Shown here: one piece after another, positions 58,139 through 64,000 of the stretch
Position numbering within the stretch: the stretch's first letter is position 1
Layout of the letters: every line of letters starts with the position of its first letter
DNA from: Dietzia sp. NCCP-2495
Lineage (GTDB): Bacteria; Actinomycetota; Actinomycetes; Mycobacteriales; Mycobacteriaceae
DNA: 64,000 bases
Reading direction: 5' to 3'
Assembly: GCF_026011735.1 (NCBI RefSeq)
Contig: NZ_BRVN01000002.1
Coordinates: forward strand, 62,001-126,000
Made by a program: the position numbers and the translations under genes
The notes under the pieces: model-generated
What the model was told of the DNA's origin: nothing
Database searches by the model: none
The model's input: only the letters and a program-made list of their open reading frames with translations

Positions 58139-58513
58139 TTATAGGTCGGGGACGATCTCGTCCGGTGGGGTCTCGATGTCGTCTGGGTCGACATGCCGCT
58201 GCAACTGCCGCACCAAACGCCGTACATAGCCGATCGCGATCCTGTACTTCGATGTGAGCGTGTCCAACTCGGCGCGGATCTCCGCGACCTCGGTCGCCAG
58301 GTCACCGATCTTGCGGTCCCGCTCCGCGAGCCGATCCTCAGTCCATTCCCGCTGCTCCCGCGAAAAAGCTTCCCAACCCGCAGTGAGATTCGCATGGTCG
58401 GAAACCTCGTTGGCCTGATGTCCGACCTTGGCGGAAAACCGAGACGACACCCACGTCCCCACCAGGACCAACACTGCGGAGGTGACACCTACGGCGATCT
58501 GGCCCCACGTCAC
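58139..58513 (-). CDS. Phage membrane protein with coiled coil
   Basis: Protein of 124 residues: an N-terminal membrane helix (about 6-24), then a charged helical region (about 45-110) likely to form a coiled coil. The type resembles small DUF2746-like proteins in lysis modules of actinobacteriophages. The GTG at 58513 overlaps the stop of the preceding gene (GTGA). Last gene of the late operon. A spanin-like or holin-partner role is possible but unproved. Confidence 0.68.
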   Translation of the reverse strand: MTWGQIAVGVTSAVLVLVGTWVSSRFSAKVGHQANEVSDHANLTAGWEAFSREQREWTEDRLAERDRKIGDLATEVAEIRAELDTLTSKYRIAIGYVRRLVRQLQRHVDPDDIETPPDEIVPDL

Positions 58514-58935
58514 CCCGTCTCCTCACTGTCGGGTATCACCGGCCCCGGTGGAGGCCCTGCACTGTCGGCGAGTGCGGCGCAGATGTACATGCTGCCGGCG
58601 AGTGTGAGCATGAGTGCGCCGGTCACCCATCCACGCGACGAGTCCCCCACGATCGTGGCGACCATGTAGGAAAGTCCCCACACCGCCCAGAGGGTGCCGC
58701 CCAGGTTGAGTGCCACGCGGGCGATGACGCGGTGCCAGATCCCAGCGATCATCAATGTGCCGGCCGCGATCCAGACGACCGCCCACACATGCAGGGGGAC
58801 GAGAGCGTCAACGAACGTCGTGAGGCCGGTCTGGGGTGCGTCGATGTAGGCGAGGCCGCGGGACACCGACCCGTACGCGAACACCGCGAGCGCGGACACC
58901 CGCAGCCTGGGGTGGAGGGGGTCGAAGGCTCTCAT
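58510..58935 (-). CDS. Phage membrane protein with four helices
   Basis: Protein of 141 residues with four hydrophobic segments spread over its length and a Pro-rich C-terminus. ATG 58935 overlaps the stop of the gene before it as ATGA. A further ATG four codons upstream is less likely. It belongs to the lysis-module membrane proteins. Function unknown. Confidence 0.68.
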   Translation of the reverse strand: MRAFDPLHPRLRVSALAVFAYGSVSRGLAYIDAPQTGLTTFVDALVPLHVWAVVWIAAGTLMIAGIWHRVIARVALNLGGTLWAVWGLSYMVATIVGDSSRGWVTGALMLTLAGSMYICAALADSAGPPPGPVIPDSEETG

Positions 58936-59327
58936 CGACGCCCCCATGCGGTGCCGGCGCGGGTGACAGCGATGACGGCGGCGCAGCCGTAGATGATGAC
59001 GCCGGGCTGAGCGACGGGGGTGGTGTCACCGACTGCGGCGATGCCGAACATCAGCGCGAAGAACGTGAGCCACAATCCGCTGAGTGCGGCACCGGCAGCG
59101 ACGAGCCGTTCCCGACCAGTGACGGTACCGACAATCAGCAGCACCGCTGCCGCCGCCGCGACTACCGCCCACGTACCCGGCGACCCGGGCACAGCCAGAG
59201 CAGCGGAATAGGTGCGCAGCGACCACAGATCGGTGTCGTGCCACACGATCAGGAGGGAGTAGCAGCCGTGGAACACCGCGAGGGCCAGGGCCACGACCCA
59301 TTCCATCACCCCAGGACGGTCAGCCAT
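58932..59327 (-). CDS. Phage membrane protein with four helices
   Basis: Protein of 131 residues, again with four hydrophobic helices (VVALALAVFHGCYSLLIVW first). ATG 59327 lies eight bases inside the end of the holin-like gene. Similar size and layout to its downstream neighbour, so the two may be old duplicates or a two-part membrane complex. Confidence 0.68.
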   Translation of the reverse strand: MADRPGVMEWVVALALAVFHGCYSLLIVWHDTDLWSLRTYSAALAVPGSPGTWAVVAAAAAVLLIVGTVTGRERLVAAGAALSGLWLTFFALMFGIAAVGDTTPVAQPGVIIYGCAAVIAVTRAGTAWGRR

Positions 59328-59697
59328 CTGCCCGGTGCTGGCCGACGTACACGCCGGTCGATGGTTGGTCGTAAACCGGCAGGCCACCGACGTCTGTAGG
59401 GGTGACCGTGCCTTGTGCGATGTCGTTGCGGAGTTGGTGGAGCTCGTGGAGGATCTGCGGGATGCTGTCCCGTCCGATGCCGATCCACTCCGTCAGGTCT
59501 GGCCCCTGGTCCTGATCCTCGGGGGTGATGTTGCGGACCGCTGTCACGCCACCACCGACGGCGAGGACACCCGCGACGACGGGCAAGATCGCGTCGACCA
59601 TGTCTTGAGTGACGACCCCCCAGGCGGCCAGTATCGCGCCCACGGAGCCGACGACGATGTACAGAGAGATTCGGATCTTCGGATCGAGATGCTTCAT
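59320..59697 (-). CDS. Holin-like protein
   Basis: Protein of 125 residues with two close membrane helices (about 10-28 and 34-54), followed by a soluble tail with a helical stretch (LHELHQLRNDIAQG). The position directly behind the amidase, with an ATGA overlap, and the two-helix form suggest the holin that releases LysA. A holin cannot be proved by sequence. Confidence 0.72.
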   Translation of the reverse strand: MKHLDPKIRISLYIVVGSVGAILAAWGVVTQDMVDAILPVVAGVLAVGGGVTAVRNITPEDQDQGPDLTEWIGIGRDSIPQILHELHQLRNDIAQGTVTPTDVGGLPVYDQPSTGVYVGQHRADG

Positions 59698-60428
59698 CAC
59701 TTCTCCTTGGTGTTCACGTCTCGGCGGAGGGCGGCGATACCGTCCACCAGGGTCAGGTTCTGGCCGTCCGCGTTCTGGCCGAGCTGGGGCCAGCCCTCGC
59801 CACCGGGACCGCGCAGCTGCTCCCAAATCTCACGCTGAATACGTCGATCTTCGTCGGTGAATCCCATGTCTGTGTCCTCCGGTTGTGCGGGCGCCGGGGT
59901 CGGCGCGGGATTGGCCATGCGGTCGTACCAGTACTGGGCACGCTGCATGTACCGCTGGTGGTACTTGCCGCCACGCGCCAAGTGATAGGGACAACTGGTG
60001 TTCCAGAAGTCCTTGTGGTCCTTGATGTTCTTGCCGAACTCCGGGCGTCCGAGCCCGTAGGCGCGGCACAGGGCGGCGGCGAGGTGGGCGCCTTCCTCGA
60101 TGGTGGCGTCGGATATAGGCCAGTCCTGGGCGGCCCCGGCACTGTTGGAGTGTTCGATGGTGATGGATTCAGCGTTTGCTGTTGCGTTGGCATTCGCCCA
60201 CGACGTGTCCCAGTCGTTGACCAGTTGCCCGATACGCCCTGACGGTTCGACGATGTAGTTTGCGGACGCCTGCCGGGTCTGCCATACGTTCCACACCTGC
60301 TCGGTGGTGAGTACCCCGGCGGTGTGGTGGCGGACGATGTAGCGGATCTTCCGTCCGCCCCGTCCTGGCGTGTAGTGCTTGTTCATTAGGCGGTAGACGT
60401 CCGGTTCGAGCGTTTCCCAGTCTTTCAT
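59697..60428 (-). CDS. Endolysin (LysA), N-acetylmuramoyl-L-alanine amidase
   Basis: Protein of 243 residues. The Amidase_2 (peptidoglycan-recognition-like) domain covers about 20-165, with likely Zn ligands in RYIVRHHTAG (His34 or His35), SITIEHSN (His) and NTSCPYHLA (Cys). A Pro/Ala linker (APTPAPAQP) leads to a short C-terminal helix region rather than a known cell-wall-binding domain. AAGGAG precedes the ATG. Confidence 0.88.
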   Translation of the reverse strand: MKDWETLEPDVYRLMNKHYTPGRGGRKIRYIVRHHTAGVLTTEQVWNVWQTRQASANYIVEPSGRIGQLVNDWDTSWANANATANAESITIEHSNSAGAAQDWPISDATIEEGAHLAAALCRAYGLGRPEFGKNIKDHKDFWNTSCPYHLARGGKYHQRYMQRAQYWYDRMANPAPTPAPAQPEDTDMGFTDEDRRIQREIWEQLRGPGGEGWPQLGQNADGQNLTLVDGIAALRRDVNTKEK

Positions 60429-60437
60429 TGGTGCTCC

Positions 60438-60566
60438 TTAGTAGAGGTGTTTGCGTTCTCCGCAGCGGCATCTAGCGACCACACCGACCGGAGCGTCGTA
60501 CGGTCTGCCGATACTGATGACGTGGATCCGGATCGTGTGCCACGCCAGCCATGCGGCGCGTCTCAT
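60438..60566 (-). CDS. 42-residue phage protein between lysB and lysA
   Basis: Basic protein with a Trp-rich amphipathic start (MRRAAWLAWHTIRIHVISIG) and a CRCGERKH end. Its ATG shares its A with the lysB stop (TGATG), and it ends nine bases before the lysA ATG. The tight fit in the operon supports it being real although short. Function unknown. Confidence 0.6.
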   Translation of the reverse strand: MRRAAWLAWHTIRIHVISIGRPYDAPVGVVARCRCGERKHLY

Positions 60567-61354
60567 CAGGGGTAGCGCCTGTTCACGCCCCACGCCACTG
60601 AATCAGCCAGACGGTCAGACAGACTGCGATGATCGCCGCCACCGGTGTCGACGGGGCCGTGATAGTGGCGGGTATGCCAGCCGTTCAGGTATTGGTGTAC
60701 TGCTGTGGATGCGTCGTTGATGCGACGGCCTAAGCCGAAGATGCGTTCATGTAGCGGCAGCCCGAGGTGGGCGGCGAGCTGGAACCGGCCCTGTTGGAAC
60801 GCTCTGATTGCTTCGGTGATCATCTGGTCTGGCCCGCCATAAGACACGTCGGCGAAGTAGCGGAGCAAACTGTCAGGTTGAGCATTGGGGATGACGTCCC
60901 CCGGCACTGCGGTCCACCACGCACGGTCACTGATGGGTGTGTAGTTCTCTCCGCAGATGCCCCAGCCGCCGGGGTAGGGGAGTCCTGTTTGCCAGCGGTC
61001 GCGTGGCCGCCAGGGGTCTGAGAGGAATCCTGCGCCGAGGACCCGGTCGTGGAAGCGGGGGTGTTGGTCGAGGAAGTCGTGTGCGGGTTTCGAGCCGCCG
61101 GAGAAGGACATGAGCACGATGTGTTGGCCGGGGTTGGCGTCCATCCACTCGACCAGGGATTGCACGCCTTGGCGACTGTTGTCGGCCCACGTGCCGCCCC
61201 CACCCATGCCGAGCATGGTCGAGCCACCCCAGGGGAACCAGCGTGTGTCGGCGCCGATCTTGGTGGCCAGTCTGTCGGCGGTTGGGGCGAGGACGGATCC
61301 TGCGGTTCTGCCGTTTGTTCCGACGCCGTCGAAACAGATGACGGTTCTGTTCAC
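60566..61354 (-). CDS. Lysin B, mycolyl-arabinogalactan esterase-like
   Basis: Protein of 262 residues with an alpha/beta-hydrolase (cutinase-like) fold. Nucleophile Ser85 is in the elbow SFSGG, after TVICFDGVGTNG at the N-terminus. LysB enzymes cut mycolic acids from arabinogalactan late in lysis, so its presence fits a host with a mycolate outer layer. The GTG at 61354 follows AAGGAGG. Confidence 0.83.
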   Translation of the reverse strand: MNRTVICFDGVGTNGRTAGSVLAPTADRLATKIGADTRWFPWGGSTMLGMGGGGTWADNSRQGVQSLVEWMDANPGQHIVLMSFSGGSKPAHDFLDQHPRFHDRVLGAGFLSDPWRPRDRWQTGLPYPGGWGICGENYTPISDRAWWTAVPGDVIPNAQPDSLLRYFADVSYGGPDQMITEAIRAFQQGRFQLAAHLGLPLHERIFGLGRRINDASTAVHQYLNGWHTRHYHGPVDTGGGDHRSLSDRLADSVAWGVNRRYP

Positions 61355-61375
61355 GGGTTCCTCCTTGAATGACGA

Positions 61376-61401
61376 AACCCCCAGCTGGTGGGCTGGGGGT
61401 T
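61376..61401 (-). terminator. Hairpin between tail genes and lysB
   Basis: Perfect 10-bp stem AACCCCCAGC with GCTGGGGGTT and a six-base loop. It lies 80 bases past the tail gene stop and may reduce read-through into the lysis genes. Confidence 0.7.
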
Positions 61402-61481
61402 GTGGTTCTTCGTGTGGGGCCAGAAACCCGCCGTCTGGTACCGAAAGGATTATCCCGCGCAGGCGGGGGTCCGAGTCGCGG

Positions 61482-62060
61482 CTACAGCTCGGTGTAGGCC
61501 ACCTGGGTGATCGGGGCCGCAGTAGCCCCCTGGAGGTACAAGCTCAAGCCAACACCGATGTGAGTGTCGGGGGCGCTCCCGGCGACGCTTCCGTCCAACA
61601 ACAGTTCCCACTGCCCCCCTGTACGACGTAGTCCCACACGTGACGTGGGGGCGACGTTCGGCAGATCGATCAAGGACTGGAAAGTGGCCATGTCAAACAC
61701 CGTGATCCCGGACGACCAGTCGACAAGGATGCCGTTAGAAAACGACTCGTCAATGACAGCCACACTTGTTGCCGCGTTCCCGCCCTTTGAGTGCGAAACT
61801 TCAAACGCCTCGGTGACAGCCGGACCAAGGACCTCAGCCGAGAGTCCTGGAGGCGTGTAGTCGCCAGATATTAGCGTCCACCGCTCATGCAAAGTGGGGG
61901 AGGTGAAGTCGTCCGACCAGCGCACAACGGGAGGCCACACCTTTCGGTACTGGCCGCCCGCCCACACCAGGGCTTCCGCTAGCGTCCCGTCCGACCCGTA
62001 CCGGGCCAACTCCACACCCCGGTACTGCTGGGTTTGCTCGTCCCACACCTGGATTGCCAC
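61482..62060 (-). CDS. Phage minor tail protein, unknown function
   Basis: Protein of 192 residues, beta-rich, with an N-terminal pattern (VWDEQTQQYRGVELARYG… VWAGGQYRKVWPP) common in actinobacteriophage tail tip proteins. GTG 62060 lies five bases after the preceding stop and has GAGGAG upstream. The open frame extends further, but inside the preceding gene. Confidence 0.68.
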   Translation of the reverse strand: MAIQVWDEQTQQYRGVELARYGSDGTLAEALVWAGGQYRKVWPPVVRWSDDFTSPTLHERWTLISGDYTPPGLSAEVLGPAVTEAFEVSHSKGGNAATSVAVIDESFSNGILVDWSSGITVFDMATFQSLIDLPNVAPTSRVGLRRTGGQWELLLDGSVAGSAPDTHIGVGLSLYLQGATAAPITQVAYTEL

Positions 62061-62064
62061 TCGG

Positions 62065-63132
62065 TTACTCCTCGAAGATTGCGTACAGCACACCGGGGGT
62101 TCCGGTGGCCGGTAGATCATCGGCCGTCCCGGCCCACACTGGGTCGGGGATGCCGAACTCGACGGCGTAGGCAGGCCCCTCACCCGACACCGTGACCGTC
62201 GCCTGCGAACCCGGTGCGAGCGTCGACGACGTAGCAGTCAGACCAAACTCGTTAGCCGCCACCTCAGCACGGTCTGCCGCATCCTCGGCGGCCAGGCGGT
62301 GACCTTCCACAGCGGTCACCACCGGCGCCGGCCACACCGTGGCGTCGCGGTACAGAGACGTCAGCCGCGCCGGCCCGTCCAGCACGAGATCGACAGGCGG
62401 CAGCTTGATCTTCTGCCCCTGGAACTCGACCTCTGTGACGGCGCGCCACTGGATCGGCGTCACGCCCACGCGCGCGGCGAGCCACACCCCAGACCGGCCC
62501 TGCAGGTCCCGCAGCTCCCCAGCCGCTACCAAGGCTGTGACCGTGGCGAACGTGTACGCGACCGCCGGGTCGCCCGCGGTGGCGACCGCAGGCCACACCG
62601 GGTGGAACACCACCTTGCCAGTGGGGAGCGCCTCGTCCGGCAACGCGTCGAGGTCGACCATGCCGTCGTCGACGATGTGCCGCCAGTCGCCAGTCACCGG
62701 GTGCGAGACAACCCCGGCGGGGGCGGCCGTGGTGCTGAGCCGGTACCCGCCGTCGTGCGGCTCGATGCCGGTGATGTGCGTGTCGCCCACGAGCTCGAAC
62801 TCGAGGACCGGGTAGTCGAGGGGCTGCCCGGCGTACTCGAGGTGGGTGGTGGCTCGCCAGGTCACCGGGGTGTCGCCGATGGACCCGGCGAGCCAGATCC
62901 CTTCGCGGTCCTCGTTGTCGACGAGGATCCCCTCCACGATGGGGGCGGTGACCGAGGCGAGCGTGTAGGCCAGGGTCGGGTCGCCAGACTGTGCGACGTC
63001 CGGGTCGATGGCCTCGAACAGGACGTGCCCCGACGGGTAGACGTGGTCGGGCTCGGCGTCCGCGTCGGTCATGCCGTCATCGACGATATGCCGCCAATCG
63101 CCGGTCACCCGGTAGCTGGTCACGTCAGACAT
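62065..63132 (-). CDS. Phage tail protein with an internal duplication
   Basis: Protein of 355 residues made of two related domains. VTGDWRHIVDDGM occurs at residue 9 and again at 146, and each is followed by similar segments (DPTLAYTLASVTA and DPAVAYTFATVTA; TPVTWRATTHLEY and TPIQWRAVTEVEF). After about 270 there is a helical stretch and a C-terminal domain ending in ADDLPATGTPGVLYAIFEE. Likely a receptor-binding or baseplate protein. Confidence 0.75.
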   Translation of the reverse strand: MSDVTSYRVTGDWRHIVDDGMTDADAEPDHVYPSGHVLFEAIDPDVAQSGDPTLAYTLASVTAPIVEGILVDNEDREGIWLAGSIGDTPVTWRATTHLEYAGQPLDYPVLEFELVGDTHITGIEPHDGGYRLSTTAAPAGVVSHPVTGDWRHIVDDGMVDLDALPDEALPTGKVVFHPVWPAVATAGDPAVAYTFATVTALVAAGELRDLQGRSGVWLAARVGVTPIQWRAVTEVEFQGQKIKLPPVDLVLDGPARLTSLYRDATVWPAPVVTAVEGHRLAAEDAADRAEVAANEFGLTATSSTLAPGSQATVTVSGEGPAYAVEFGIPDPVWAGTADDLPATGTPGVLYAIFEE

Positions 63133-63165
63133 GGTGTGGGTCCTTTCGGGTGTGGCCGTGGTGGG

Positions 63166-64000
63166 TCATGCGGCGTCCTCGCCGTCGTCGCCGCCAGACT
63201 CCTGCGGCAGGTCACACGCCGACCATGGGCCGAATCGGGGGGAAGTGGTGGAGGTGATGAACTGGGCGCGTCGCATCTGGATACCGAGGAACCTATAGGC
63301 GGTACCGCTGTACCCGGCAATAGTGCCGTTGTAGCGCTCCACGTCGTTGATGCGGACGATCACCTGGCCGTCGAGGTAGTCAACCTCTAGGCGGTCGCCC
63401 ACTGTGGGGGCGCGGTTTATTGTTGCGACGACTGTCCTGTTGTCCCAGTCCTCATCCGAGTCGACTGCAAGGTTTGCCCATCGGATGATCTCGTAGCGGG
63501 TGTCATTGATGGCGGACAGTCCGAGACCTGTGCGGAGGTCGTTGGTGCCGCGGAACACGAGTGTAGATCGGCGGGTGCCGCCACTGGATAGGTGTGGGAT
63601 CGTCGTGCGGACCCGTACGTGGTCGGTGGTGAGTGGCGTGTCGTACATGGACACGCGCAGGCCGTCGCCTCTGGGGGCGGCGTATCCCATCGATTCCGAG
63701 TAGATGCCGCCGGGGCCGATGGTGACCCACGGGCGGGGGGCTACGGAGCCGTGCCCCCACGCCTCCGTGAACATCTTGTAGTCGATGCCCACGTCCTCGG
63801 ACAGTTCGGCGTACGGGGTGAACCAGTAGCCGGCGAAGTCGACAAGGTTGCCGTTGTTGCCGTCGATGAACGCGGGCAGCGCAGTCCTGCCCGTCTGCTG
63901 GTTTGTGGCGGAGATCTTCGGCGGGAAGATCGAACCCAACAGTGGGCGGGGGGTGTCGTCAAGGCCCAGAATGTAGCGGGAGTTGCCGGTGCCGTGCTGC
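63166..64000 (-). CDS. Phage tail protein (5' end beyond the window)
   Basis: The frame is open to the right edge (at least 277 codons), so the start is not in the window. Visible parts are beta-rich, with a region like a concanavalin-type fold (LVFRGTNDLRTGLGLSAIND, VRINDVERYNG) and an acidic C-terminus (SGGDDGEDAA). Position next to the duplicated tail protein suggests a minor tail or fibre protein. Confidence 0.7.
   Translation of the reverse strand, partial: QHGTGNSRYILGLDDTPRPLLGSIFPPKISATNQQTGRTALPAFIDGNNGNLVDFAGYWFTPYAELSEDVGIDYKMFTEAWGHGSVAPRPWVTIGPGGIYSESMGYAAPRGDGLRVSMYDTPLTTDHVRVRTTIPHLSSGGTRRSTLVFRGTNDLRTGLGLSAINDTRYEIIRWANLAVDSDEDWDNRTVVATINRAPTVGDRLEVDYLDGQVIVRINDVERYNGTIAGYSGTAYRFLGIQMRRAQFITSTTSPRFGPWSACDLPQESGGDDGEDAA

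Larger units (their letters stand above)
57143..64000. mobile_element. Left part of an integrated prophage
   Basis: Begins at a tRNA 3'-end fragment and runs past the right edge. All late genes (58139 onward) are on the minus strand: tail proteins, lysB, lysA, holin and further membrane proteins, with stop/start overlaps typical of phage operons. Base use is less extreme in GC than the core genes around it. The integrase, head genes and the other att site must lie to the right. Confidence 0.85.

Overview
The window is high-GC actinobacterial DNA of the order Mycobacteriales (Corynebacteriales). The support is a single-chain type I fatty acid synthase followed by acpS, the class Ib reductase set nrdHIEF, a tmRNA whose tag reads ADTNQRDYALAA, and gene orders that match blocks of Mycobacterium tuberculosis recalled from memory. 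The matching blocks are Rv3105c-Rv3100c (prfB to smpB), Rv3053c-Rv3042c (nrdH to serB2), Rv1329c-Rv1342c (dinG to the DUF3817 gene) and Rv2524c-Rv2510c (fas to the HerA-like ATPase). A Dietzia-like genus is my best guess, but the genus cannot be proved from this sequence alone.

Layout. 1-762: 3'-truncated hisN on the minus strand, divergent from the chain prfB-mscS-membrane protein-ftsEX-smpB-DMT exporter (0.9-6.6 kb). 6.7-10.8 kb: tmRNA, a DsbA-like thiol protein, tRNA-Ala, a serine hydrolase, nadE and a zinc-free L36 gene. 11.2-15.5 kb: nrdHIEF behind a promoter with two NrdR-box-like palindromes exactly 31 bp apart. 15.6-20.9 kb: fecB-like lipoprotein, ctaD, serB2 and a Pth2-type hydrolase. 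20.9-30.5 kb: dinG, pncB, clpS, DUF2017, rhomboid, murI, Rv1339-like phosphodiesterase, rph, rdgB and two small membrane proteins. 30.6-33.3 kb: tRNA-Leu, the metPS amino acid importer and a secreted protein. 33.5-45.3 kb: the 3146-residue fas gene, acpS, a TetR regulator, bcp and a DUF3618 protein. 45.5-51.1 kb: tRNA-Lys, an L,D-transpeptidase, DUF2804, tRNA-His, orn and a HerA-like ATPase. 51.1-56.7 kb is less conserved: a hypothetical gene, a TetR regulator with a divergent membrane protein and a pair of operator-like palindromes, an SDR, an MFS gene broken by one TGA, and a lipoprotein.

From about 57.14 kb to the right edge lies the left end of a prophage. It is marked by a tRNA 3'-end fragment (an att site) and an 11-bp tandem repeat. 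A minus-strand late cassette follows: tail proteins, LysB esterase, a 42-residue protein, LysA amidase, a holin-like protein and three more small membrane proteins. Nearly all of these genes are joined by 1-4 base stop/start overlaps. No integrase is in the window.

Two patterns recur across the chromosome part. Many genes have a TANNNT box ending 6-8 bases before an ATG or GTG, as expected for leaderless mRNAs. Several genes are followed directly after the stop codon by short tandem repeats of 14-33 bp. I found no CRISPR array and no clearly new multi-gene defence system. The most testable new items are the predicted operators (nrd, fas, TetR), the 3'-end tandem repeats and the small gene in the lysis cassette.
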